A DNA stretch of 5,518 nucleotides from Candidatus Methylarchaceae archaeon HK01M (GCA_024256245.1 JAKLZD010000074.1:1-5518), one strand, 5' to 3'; shown: positions 1-5,405, counted from the stretch's first letter. Numbers and translations are program-made. The notes: generated from the sequence alone by a model not told the origin.

Positions 1-2
1 GA

Positions 3-1301
3 GTGCGTAGTAGCCTTCTCTTGAAGATTGGAGAAAGGGCAGAGGGGGGAGATAGGCATGCCATGAAAGTATTAAAGATCGGCATATTTGATAGGATATT
101 TAGAAGAAAGCCCAAGTACATAGCTAAAGATATCATCGACAAAAGACGGACTGCCAACTTATCTTTCCTTGAAGGAGCTTTGCCACAGGTGGTCGATAAA
201 GCAGCATTAGAGTGTGCTTTTAACGTATTATCCGAAAATTTACGCTGGTTTTTAGAGGTAAAGGATTTTAATGAAGCCTTGGAAAAACTAAAGGGGTTTG
301 CCAGCATCTCATGTATCTCTGGCAGAGTTTTGTTGATAGAAATAGACGAGATCTCTGCTACTAAGCCCTTAATGGAGGGACTGAAAGCCATAATAAACGA
401 AAAACCGCCTGGGGTGATCTTGATAACGATCTTAAGGTCAGAAGCAGATAGAGAGATAGGCGAGATTGATCCTTCGCTTGCCGACCGGCTTCGAAGAGCA
501 CCATTCACGTATTCTTTGTCACAACCTGACGATCCTGGAGAAATCTGGGAAATAATCAAAGAGTATCTGAAGTTCTATAATGCTAACATTACAGAAGAGG
601 ATGGAGAGGTTCTCAAGTACCTCATAAAGTACACTTATAGTGAGTTGGGCATGAGTGAAATTAGGGACATTCTTGCTTTGATGAGAGAGGCCTTAGAGCT
701 GGCTAAAGGGAGGCGAAGATTGAATGAAGAGCACTTCGTCGAAGCTATTATCAAAATTCGGCCTACAGCAGAACTAAGGGATAGCATCATGCATATTCCA
801 ATCCAAGATTATCTAAGAATTCTTAGGACTGATATGAAGACGCCTGAAGAGGTATCGGTCAATTTAACTAAAGCAATTCGAAACCTAGGATACTACTTAT
901 TCATGAAAGATTTCATCTTCTATGCCCATGGAGCATCAAAGAGGATCGACACACCAAGTGGATCAAGGAGCTATCGCTTAGCAGATATATATCTGGAGGA
1001 GAAAGATGGCAAAAAGATCGTAGTGAGTGTGAAGCTGACGAAAAAGGAGCACCTAACAAGACAGGAGATAGAGGACATGCTAGAGATTGTAGAGCATGGA
1101 AAGATAGATCAAGGCATCATCTTGACTAACGCTGCTCATAGCAAAGATCTTGAGCATTCAAAGCTGATCTTCACAACGATAGGGGATAGACGAAATATAG
1201 CAGATTATTTGTACTTTGGCGAGAAATTTCAGGCTGGAAAATTGACAGAAGATAATAATAACAATGCGATAAGACTGGCAAAATCTTTAGGAATTGGATG
1301 A
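3..1301 (+). CDS. AAA+-like ATPase core fused to a PD-(D/E)xK nuclease-like domain, degenerate active sites, 5' end uncertain
   Basis: The frame is open from the window edge, so the gene may begin upstream. In-window starts are GTG at 3, or ATG at 63 (residue 21) behind a purine-rich GAGGGGGGAG at 42-51. Residues 50-250 read as an AAA+ core: Walker B LLIEIDE (110-116), a sensor-1 strand GVILITIL (137-144), an arginine-finger region SLADRLRR (158-165), a lid with a sensor-2-like GMSEIRDI (216-223), and the AAA C-terminal signature HFVEAIIKIRP (244-254). Where Walker A should lie, the sequence is GALPQVVDKAAL (58-69): the lysine can be aligned, but the GxGK[ST] pattern is missing. The sensor-1 asparagine aligns with Leu144. 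Residues 265-405 resemble a restriction-endonuclease/Holliday-resolvase-type PD-(D/E)xK fold, with D328 in YRLADIY and then VVSVKLTKK (340-348), where Ser342 stands in the usual Glu/Gln position. A DNA-linked role is inference; ATP hydrolysis and cleavage are doubtful. The next gene has its own promoter. Confidence 0.72.
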   Translation: MRSSLLLKIGERAEGGDRHAMKVLKIGIFDRIFRRKPKYIAKDIIDKRRTANLSFLEGALPQVVDKAALECAFNVLSENLRWFLEVKDFNEALEKLKGFASISCISGRVLLIEIDEISATKPLMEGLKAIINEKPPGVILITILRSEADREIGEIDPSLADRLRRAPFTYSLSQPDDPGEIWEIIKEYLKFYNANITEEDGEVLKYLIKYTYSELGMSEIRDILALMREALELAKGRRRLNEEHFVEAIIKIRPTAELRDSIMHIPIQDYLRILRTDMKTPEEVSVNLTKAIRNLGYYLFMKDFIFYAHGASKRIDTPSGSRSYRLADIYLEEKDGKKIVVSVKLTKKEHLTRQEIEDMLEIVEHGKIDQGIILTNAAHSKDLEHSKLIFTTIGDRRNIADYLYFGEKFQAGKLTEDNNNNAIRLAKSLGIG

Positions 1302-1385
1302 TAGCATAAATTTATTTCATGTATCGAACCTGAACAAAGACATCAGTATAATTCCGATCTCTTCCAAAGAAAGGAATTAATAGTA

Positions 1386-1404
1386 TGAAGTTTTATATAC
1401 TTCA
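1386..1404 (+). promoter_or_regulatory. TATA box inside a 6-bp inverted repeat, promoter of the EF-Tu domain II-like gene
   Basis: TTTATATA lies at 1392-1399, about 30 bases before the ATG at 1426, so transcription should begin close to 1420. The box is framed by TGAAGT (1386-1391) and ACTTCA (1399-1404), a perfect 6-bp inverted repeat with a 7-base spacer. Such symmetry over a TATA box is what a dimeric repressor site looks like, but no regulator is visible here. A second, weaker TATA-like stretch, ATAAATTTATTTC (1306-1318), would give a leader of about 90 bases. Confidence 0.55.
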
Positions 1405-1412
1405 GATTGATA

Positions 1413-1417
1413 GAGGT
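1413..1417 (+). promoter_or_regulatory. Shine-Dalgarno sequence of the EF-Tu domain II-like gene
   Basis: GAGGT matches the archaeal anti-Shine-Dalgarno sequence and lies 8 bases before the ATG at 1426, supporting that start. If the TATA box at 1392-1399 is the real promoter, the mRNA would begin at or just after this site and lose it. This may mean that the distal TATA-like element at 1306-1318 is also used. Confidence 0.5.
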
Positions 1418-1425
1418 AGGTCTAG

Positions 1426-1674
1426 ATGAGAGAAGTAGGAGAGATTTTACATTATTACCCTAAGATAGAGGTTTCTATCGTGAAGTTGAAGGCACCTCTT
1501 AAAGTTGGCGATAAGATTCTGATAAAGGGGAGTACAACGAACTTCGAGCAGATCGTAGAGTCGATGCAGATAGAGCATGAAAATGTTCAATCTGCAGAGG
1601 CTGGAAATTTGATCGGATTAAAGATGGCAGAGAGAGTTAGGGAGAAGGATATCGTCTATAAGATACTTGCTTAA
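1426..1674 (+). CDS. Stand-alone EF-Tu domain II-like (translation elongation factor-like) small protein
   Basis: This 82-residue protein matches the beta-barrel domain II of translational GTPases. It has LKVGDKILIKG (25-35), the stretch where domain II proteins carry the 'xVGDxVxIxG' turn, followed by VESMQIEHENVQSAEAGN (44-61) and GLKM (64-67), matching the 'v.sMqiehe.v..A..G..vGlk' pattern of the family. No G domain is present and the protein ends at residue 82, which is normal for this family of small archaeal and bacterial proteins usually labelled 'translation elongation factor-like'. Their function is not established; binding RNA or a ribosome-associated partner is only an inference from the fold. 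It is probably cytoplasmic, with no signal peptide or membrane segment. The ATG is supported by GAGGT 8 bases upstream. The gene stands alone: its own TATA box lies upstream, and the next gene is convergent. Confidence 0.82.
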   Translation: MREVGEILHYYPKIEVSIVKLKAPLKVGDKILIKGSTTNFEQIVESMQIEHENVQSAEAGNLIGLKMAERVREKDIVYKILA

Positions 1675-1700
1675 GTTTAAAAATCTTGCCAGAGTCTTGA

Positions 1701-1705
1701 TTTTT
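1701..1705 (+). terminator. Oligo-T terminator candidate after the EF-Tu domain II-like gene
   Basis: A TTTTT tract on the coding strand lies 26 bases after the TAA stop at 1672-1674, in the gap before a convergent gene. Archaeal RNA polymerase terminates on such U-tracts without a hairpin, so this fits, but five T's alone are weak evidence. Confidence 0.4.
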
Positions 1706-1747
1706 CCCTATCTTCAGGAACTTCGATGCATAAAACTGTCTAAAGAC

Positions 1748-1772
1748 AAAAAGGGTTGAAGAAAAGGAAAAA
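1748..1772 (-). terminator. Oligo-T terminator candidates after the GAPN gene
   Basis: On the minus strand, two TTTTT tracts (A-runs at 1768-1772 and 1748-1752 on the plus strand) follow the GAPN stop at 1816 by about 45 and 65 bases. They sit in the 141-base gap between convergent genes, where both transcripts need to end. Confidence 0.4.
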
Positions 1773-1815
1773 TGTCATTATATTCGGTTACTTGAATTTT
1801 CCTGAGCTATAAATC

Positions 1816-3342
1816 TTAAGCCCTATATATTCTTCTAACCTTTCCAAGCTTTGCAGGTTCTAGGTTGAAGACTATTGTCTTAAGATTTGTCATCTCATCT
1901 ATGCTGTATCCAATACCTTCCCGACCTATTCCAGATTCCTTCGAACCCCCAAAAGGGAAGTAGCCCACGCCATGCCTAGGAAGATCGTTTATGGTCACCT
2001 CTCCTGTCTCCAACCTCTTAGCGATCTTCCACATCTTGTAAAAATTATTTGTAAAGACGCAAGAATCCAGTCCGTATCTTGACTTCTTGCCTATCTCTAT
2101 AGCATCATCCTCGTCCTTTACCTTTATGATAGTGATGACTGGTCCAAAGGTCTCCTCCCACGCAATCCTAGCTTCTAATGGTACATCGTAAAGCACTGTA
2201 GGCTCGAAGTAGCAATCTTTATGGCTTCCACCCACAAGCAATTTTGCTCCTTTGGCTCTTGCATCATCGATCAATCCTTGGATCCTTTTGGCTGCTCTAA
2301 TGTTTATGACAGGACCGACTTTAGTGGATGGATCCCTAGGGTCTCCATGCTTCCAATCCTTTACCACTTCTATTACCTTTTCGACAAATTTATCGATTAT
2401 GCTCTCAGCTACCAAAACTGAGCTGATGGCATCACACCTCTGTCCAGCATTCTTTAGAGATCCCTCAACACATTTTTTGGCTGCAAGGTCCAGATCAGCA
2501 TCATCAAGGACTATAGCCATTCCCTTACCTCCCAGTTCAAGATGTAGTTTTTTAAGGCCTGCGATCTTAGCGATCCAACTTCCAACTTCCGTACTTCCAG
2601 TAAAGTTGATCATGCTTACTTTTTCGCTAGGTACAAGATGATCGCCGATCGTACCACTTCCTGTAACTACGTTTAGAGTTCCATCCGGTATTCCGGCCTC
2701 TTTTAGGATTCTTGCGAAGAGGAGTAACGACAGTGGATTCTCGCTCGACTGTTTTGATACTACTGTGTTTCCTGCCAAGAGGGCAGGAATTATCTTCGCC
2801 GACACTATATAGAGAGGATAGTTGAAAGGAGATATAGCAACTACAACCCCTACAGGCTCTCGAATAACTAAGGCTATCTTCTCTGTGGCATCGTCTGACC
2901 AGTCGCCTGGAACATACTCACCAAATATCTTTCTTGATTCTTGCATAGTAAGCTTGAGTCTATCTATTGTAGCTCTTACTTCTCCTTCGGCATCCCTTCT
3001 GGGCTTTCCAGCTTCCAGCATCAATGTTCTTACAAAATCGTCCAAGTATCTTGATAGGAGCTCACTGGCCTTCTCAAAGATCTCGATGCGCTCTATACCT
3101 GGGACAGCTCTTATCTTCTGCCTGCTTTCATAAGCAGCATCTATCGCCCTCTCAACATCCTCCTTGCTTGCATTTGCTACCTTCGCTATGACACTGCCAT
3201 CTATAGGAGTATCTACATCTATCATCTCCTCTGAGAGGGAAGTGAACCAAACTCCATTTATGAACATCTTAAACAACGTTATGCCATCAGATCCTTTTGT
3301 GTAGATCGGCTTGAAGAAATCGTCTAGTTCAATTCCACTCAT
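1816..3342 (-). CDS. gapN: Non-phosphorylating glyceraldehyde-3-phosphate dehydrogenase (GAPN-type aldehyde dehydrogenase)
   Basis: This complete 508-residue aldehyde dehydrogenase is the usual GAPN length. Family residues are all present: SPFNYPL with Asn174 (oxyanion hole), the cofactor-binding FTGSTEVG (247-254), general base Glu269 in LELGGK, catalytic Cys303 in AGQRCDA, and EETFGP (396-401). The end, FPFGGSKESGIGREGIGYSI (462-481) followed by LKTIVF, and the 'GQRCDA' cysteine loop match GAPN more closely than generic aldehyde dehydrogenases. GAPN oxidises D-glyceraldehyde 3-phosphate with NAD(P)+ directly to 3-phosphoglycerate, bypassing the ATP-forming GAPDH/PGK steps; it is common in archaeal modified Embden-Meyerhof and branched Entner-Doudoroff routes. 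A related semialdehyde or lactaldehyde substrate cannot be excluded. The ATG start gives a normal N-terminus; a weak AGGT (3350-3353) lies 7 bases upstream and a TATA box about 30 bases upstream. The gene is 117 bases downstream of the DUF1122 gene on the same strand but has its own promoter. Confidence 0.88.
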   Translation of the reverse strand: MSGIELDDFFKPIYTKGSDGITLFKMFINGVWFTSLSEEMIDVDTPIDGSVIAKVANASKEDVERAIDAAYESRQKIRAVPGIERIEIFEKASELLSRYLDDFVRTLMLEAGKPRRDAEGEVRATIDRLKLTMQESRKIFGEYVPGDWSDDATEKIALVIREPVGVVVAISPFNYPLYIVSAKIIPALLAGNTVVSKQSSENPLSLLLFARILKEAGIPDGTLNVVTGSGTIGDHLVPSEKVSMINFTGSTEVGSWIAKIAGLKKLHLELGGKGMAIVLDDADLDLAAKKCVEGSLKNAGQRCDAISSVLVAESIIDKFVEKVIEVVKDWKHGDPRDPSTKVGPVINIRAAKRIQGLIDDARAKGAKLLVGGSHKDCYFEPTVLYDVPLEARIAWEETFGPVITIIKVKDEDDAIEIGKKSRYGLDSCVFTNNFYKMWKIAKRLETGEVTINDLPRHGVGYFPFGGSKESGIGREGIGYSIDEMTNLKTIVFNLEPAKLGKVRRIYRA

Positions 3343-3372
3343 GAGAAAAACCTGAATATTATATGGTTATAA

Positions 3373-3380
3373 GTATAAAA
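3373..3380 (-). promoter_or_regulatory. TATA box of the GAPN gene
   Basis: On the minus strand the sequence reads CTAAATC then TTTTATAC, an A-rich BRE-like stretch followed by a TATA box. Its centre is about 35 bases from the ATG at 3342, placing the transcript start near 3351 and leaving a leader of about 10 bases. The gene can therefore be transcribed independently of the DUF1122 gene upstream. Confidence 0.55.
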
Positions 3381-3459
3381 GATTTAGGTCTCGATGACAA
3401 GGATTCGATTCTGTATCATTCAAAGAATACCATCCTGTTCATTATTGTAATTTTTATCG

Positions 3460-4137
3460 TTAATAATAAAAGCGAGTAGCTAGAGCATCTATTATCTCTT
3501 TAGATCTCTCATTAGCAGTAAGCTCAAGATCAGAAAGATCTCCCTTTCTCTCAATGAAATCTTTGAGTAACTTGATCGTTTCTCCAGCCCTTCTAAGCGC
3601 ATCTTCTCTATTGAGAGGTTTGAATCCCTGAAGTTTCTTCGGTCCTTCATTCCCTCCCTCTGGAAAATACCAATCTTTGAAGCCTGCCCAGCAACCGGCA
3701 TGAAAAATCAGATATCCTATAGGAGTGGCTATGTGGGGTACCCCCAAGTCCAAAGCTCGAGAGGTATTCTTATGTACTTCACTCTCTCCCCAGAACATCG
3801 TATAAGATATCATCAGGCTCCCTCCATTTTGGATCAAGCCACCGATCTTCTTGAAGAGCTTAAGATCCACCCCTAAGTCTTGAAGATTTAGAGTTACTTT
3901 ATCAGATGATACTTTCTCATAGTAATCCCCGTCTATCCATCCTTTGATTCCAGATGATTTACGGCCAGCACTATAGATACCCGTGAATACATGTGGATGA
4001 AACTTACATCCATCCTCGTCTAAGATGAAGAGCTCGAAGTACTTCTGCTCGAAGTAATGCCTTTGCTTGATATCTATTTGAAGTTTGTAATTCTTGTCCA
4101 ACCTATGACCATGAAGTTCGTAGAGGGAACGTTGCAA
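3460..4137 (-). CDS. DUF1122 family protein of unknown function
   Basis: This 225-residue protein is recognised from two blocks that I associate with the archaeal DUF1122 family: a central GGLIQNGGSLMISYTM (99-114), and a C-terminal block with GVPHIATPIGYLIFHAG (132-148), DWYFPEGGNEGPKKLQG (155-171) and KP. The function of the family is unknown. The 'GG..v.y' strand after a helix is reminiscent of Rossmann or methyltransferase-like folds, but I see no clear SAM-binding GxGxG motif, so that is only a thought. There is no signal peptide or membrane segment. The start is TTG at 4137: the frame has a TAG stop three codons upstream and no in-frame ATG before residue 109. AGGAG (4149-4153) lies 11 bases upstream, slightly far for a Shine-Dalgarno site. 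The N-terminal 25 residues are the least family-like part, so the true start remains uncertain. Its promoter lies in a repeat-rich region. Confidence 0.75.
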   Translation of the reverse strand: MQRSLYELHGHRLDKNYKLQIDIKQRHYFEQKYFELFILDEDGCKFHPHVFTGIYSAGRKSSGIKGWIDGDYYEKVSSDKVTLNLQDLGVDLKLFKKIGGLIQNGGSLMISYTMFWGESEVHKNTSRALDLGVPHIATPIGYLIFHAGCWAGFKDWYFPEGGNEGPKKLQGFKPLNREDALRRAGETIKLLKDFIERKGDLSDLELTANERSKEIIDALATRFYY

Positions 4138-4203
4138 CTCTTTCTATTCTCCTGAAATGCAAAGTATGATATAAATTTGTACAATTTCAGCTCTTTCTAT
4201 TCT
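4138..4203. repeat. 13-bp direct repeats enclosing a 7-bp inverted repeat around the DUF1122 promoter
   Basis: CTCTTTCTATTCT occurs exactly at 4138-4150 and again at 4191-4203, a period of 53 bases. Just inside them lie CTGAAAT (4152-4158) and its exact complement ATTTCAG (4184-4190). The DUF1122 TATA box sits in the middle. The right copy is upstream of the promoter; the left copy covers the predicted start site and touches the TTG codon. It could be a paired operator or the trace of a short duplication. Confidence 0.6.
4169..4176 (-). promoter_or_regulatory. TATA box of the DUF1122 gene
   Basis: The minus strand reads AAATTTATAT, with TTTATAT at 4169-4175, about 35 bases from the TTG start at 4137. 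The predicted transcript start is near 4146, leaving a leader under 10 bases. The 8-bp palindrome TTGTACAA (4177-4184) abuts the upstream side, where TFB would bind. Confidence 0.55.
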
Positions 4204-4270
4204 TACTACCAATTTCAACATCGACTTTATGTGATTCGTTGTCCAAGGCGATGCGCCAGAGAGGTCTCAT
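4187..4270 (-). CDS. Possible 27-residue small ORF upstream of the DUF1122 gene
   Basis: ATG at 4270 (minus strand) opens a 27-codon frame ending in TGA at 4187-4189. It begins MRPLWRIALDNE and continues SHKVDVEIGSKNRKS, a composition that looks like real protein (alternating beta-strand pattern, charged end) in a patch richer in G and C than the flanking bases. A palindromic TATA-like CTTTAAAG (4299-4306) lies about 32 bases upstream. No family is recognised. Its last codons contain one copy of the 13-bp repeat. It may be a leader peptide, a tiny gene, the broken N-terminus of something longer, or chance; the frame does not join that of the DUF1122 gene. Confidence 0.3.
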   Translation of the reverse strand: MRPLWRIALDNESHKVDVEIGSKNRKS

Positions 4271-4291
4271 CCACAAGGCTCTAAGGAAAGG

Positions 4292-4305
4292 TTTAAGTCT
4301 TTAAA
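4292..4305 (+). promoter_or_regulatory. Promoter of sfsA
   Basis: GGAAAGG (4285-4291) followed by TTTAAG (4292-4297) fits a BRE plus TATA box, with a second option TTTAAA at 4300-4305. Either predicts a transcript beginning roughly 10-18 bases before the ATG at 4338. There is no Shine-Dalgarno match in front of that ATG, so near-leaderless initiation is likely. The CTTTAAAG palindrome at 4299-4306 could also serve the minus strand. Confidence 0.45.
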
Positions 4306-4337
4306 GTTGAATTTTATCCCAATTCTGTATCGTTTCT

Positions 4338-5081
4338 ATGTACATCGGAGAAAGTCAGACGTTGATCAGCTTCATAAAGATCGAAGGAAGAACCCTTAAA
4401 GGTCTTTTTCAAGAGAGACGAAATCGTTTCTTAGCCCTCGTAAAAGTCGAAGATATGATCCTACCAAGTTTTTTACCCAACCCCGGAAGAATGTATGAAC
4501 TTTTAACTCCAGGAAAAGAAGTTCTTCTTAGAGAGGTATTCAAAGAGAAAAGAAGAACTTCTTACGATCTCATAGGAGTTTTCCATAGAGGCCAGACGGT
4601 GTCCGTCGATTCTAGACTGCCCAACAGATTAGTTTTAGAAGCTTTGAAAAATAGAGACATAGAAGAGCTTTCAGAATACAACATAATAAAGCCAGAATAT
4701 GCTTACAGATACTCCAGATTCGACTTCCTTTTGATCAACGGGCATGAGCCATGTATTTTAGAAGTAAAGTCATGTACTCTGGTAAAAGATAGGGTAGCCC
4801 TCTTTCCTGACGCTAAGACTGAGAGGGGAAGGAGGCATTTGAGGGATCTAATCGAGAGTAAGAAAGAGGGCTATAGGGCGTGTGTGCTTTTCATCGTTCA
4901 AAGAACCGATGCCCTCTTTTTGGCGCCCAACGACGAAACAGATCCACAGTTTGGAAAAATTCTTCGAGACGCTGCTTCGAAAGGAGTTGAAGTTTACGCT
5001 TACTATTCTAATTTCATTAAAAATAAGATTACTTTAAAGGGAAAGGTTGGGGTGGAATTAGAGCCACATCAAGATAACTGA
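4338..5081 (+). CDS. sfsA: SfsA homologue (sugar fermentation stimulation protein family), OB-fold plus nuclease-fold domain
   Basis: This 247-residue protein is close to the usual 230-250 of SfsA. Family motifs appear in order: an OB-like N-terminal domain with FLPNPGRMYELLTPG (45-59), DSRLPNRLVLEAL (91-103), SRFDFLL (126-132), LEVKSCTLV (141-149), ALFPDAKTERGRRHL (154-168), ACVLFIVQR (181-189) and PNDETDPQFG (197-206). Asp129, Glu142 and Lys144 form the D...ExK set of the PD-(D/E)xK nuclease superfamily, so the nuclease-like site appears intact. The family is named for an E. coli gene whose overexpression affects maltose use and is described as DNA-binding; its molecular role, particularly in archaea, is unsettled. 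The ATG adds about 10 residues before the conserved start (around FIKIEGR, 12-18). No Shine-Dalgarno site precedes it, but a TATA box about 43 bases upstream fits a short leader. It is divergent from the DUF1122 gene. Confidence 0.9.
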   Translation: MYIGESQTLISFIKIEGRTLKGLFQERRNRFLALVKVEDMILPSFLPNPGRMYELLTPGKEVLLREVFKEKRRTSYDLIGVFHRGQTVSVDSRLPNRLVLEALKNRDIEELSEYNIIKPEYAYRYSRFDFLLINGHEPCILEVKSCTLVKDRVALFPDAKTERGRRHLRDLIESKKEGYRACVLFIVQRTDALFLAPNDETDPQFGKILRDAASKGVEVYAYYSNFIKNKITLKGKVGVELEPHQDN

Positions 5082-5105
5082 TTTTACGTTTGCTACATCG
5101 GTTTT
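5082..5105 (+). terminator. Weak oligo-T terminator candidate after sfsA
   Basis: Four-T tracts at 5082-5085 (immediately after the TGA) and 5102-5105 follow sfsA. There is no strong hairpin. These could end transcription in the archaeal manner, but the tracts are short. Confidence 0.25.
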
Positions 5106-5141
5106 AGCGCTACAAGAGATTCGAATTTTCGATTCCATCTT

Positions 5142-5261
5142 TTAGGATTTGGTAACTGTACGGATCGGCAGCTTCGCACATTCATAGGAGAAATGTTCTC
5201 CCCAACCTAAGTATGGCACGCCTTTCTGGAGATGATGATAGCTCCGATGAGGGTTAGGCAA
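5142..5261 (-). other. GC-rich patch of unknown nature: possible 39-codon ORF or structured RNA
   Basis: By hand count, bases 5161-5260 are about 51% G+C, against about 33% for 5281-5400. On the minus strand a frame from TTG (5261) to TAA (5142-5144) encodes 39 residues, including PNPHRSYHHLQKGVPYLGW and SYECAKLPIRTVTKS, with protein-like composition but no recognised family and no ATG. A second overlapping minus-strand frame begins ATG at 5185. The patch also contains a perfect hairpin (5187-5201) and ATAGCT/AGCTAT (5238-5243 and 5266-5271). A good minus-strand promoter lies upstream at 5347-5354, though T-runs at 5311-5315 and 5282-5286 fall between. It may be a small gene, an RNA, or a relic or dispersed repeat. 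Confidence 0.3.
5187..5201. repeat. Perfect 6-bp hairpin GGAGAA-ATG-TTCTCC
   Basis: GGAGAA (5187-5192) and TTCTCC (5196-5201) are exact complements around a 3-base loop. No T-run follows on either strand, so it is not a classical terminator. It lies in the centre of the GC-rich patch. Confidence 0.5.
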
Positions 5262-5346
5262 CTTTAGCTATACCATCAGAAGAAAAACAGACAAAACCAA
5301 AGAAGCGTGTAAAAAGCGCGAAATGATAGCGCCGGGAGTGGGACTA

Positions 5347-5354
5347 TATATAAA
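5347..5354 (-). promoter_or_regulatory. Strong minus-strand promoter with no obvious gene downstream
   Basis: The minus strand reads AGAAATTTATATATAG: an A-rich BRE directly followed by TTTATATA, close to the archaeal consensus. The predicted transcript start is near 5324, firing leftwards into the GC-rich patch. The box is nearly symmetric, so plus-strand use is possible, but no plus-strand gene follows. Confidence 0.45.
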
Positions 5355-5376
5355 TTTCTAACTCCCTCACAAATAG

Positions 5377-5381
5377 AAAAA
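5377..5381 (-). terminator. Oligo-T terminator candidate of the right-edge gene
   Basis: The minus strand has TTTTT about 25 bases after the TAA stop at 5406-5408, in an AT-rich gap. This fits archaeal U-tract termination. Confidence 0.4.
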
Positions 5382-5405
5382 TCTAATATTTTATAATAAT
5401 ATTCT

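Noticed and set aside
2221..3133. Plus-strand open frames at 2221-2421, 2252-2641 and 2822-3133
   Set aside because: They lie entirely inside the minus-strand GAPN gene, which has complete catalytic motifs, and their translations are Ser/Thr-rich with no family resemblance. They are antisense shadows.
3492..3701. Minus-strand frame of 69 codons inside the DUF1122 gene
   Set aside because: It overlaps the conserved C-terminal block of the DUF1122 protein in another frame and has no independent support.
3408..4331. ATTCTGTATC repeated at 3408-3417 and 4322-4331, both near gene starts
   Set aside because: It is a 10-base match in AT-rich sequence, in different positions and orientations relative to the genes, so chance is adequate.
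5111..5135. tRNA T-arm suggested by GATTCGAAT at 5118-5126
   Set aside because: The supporting stem is only about four pairs including a wobble, and no D-arm, anticodon arm or acceptor stem can be formed around it.
5232..5250. Box C/D guide RNA suggested by ATGATGA (5232-5238, exact C box) and CGATGA (5245-5250)
   Set aside because: No CTGA D or D' box occurs at the required distances on this strand, and the spacing between the two motifs is too short for a guide.
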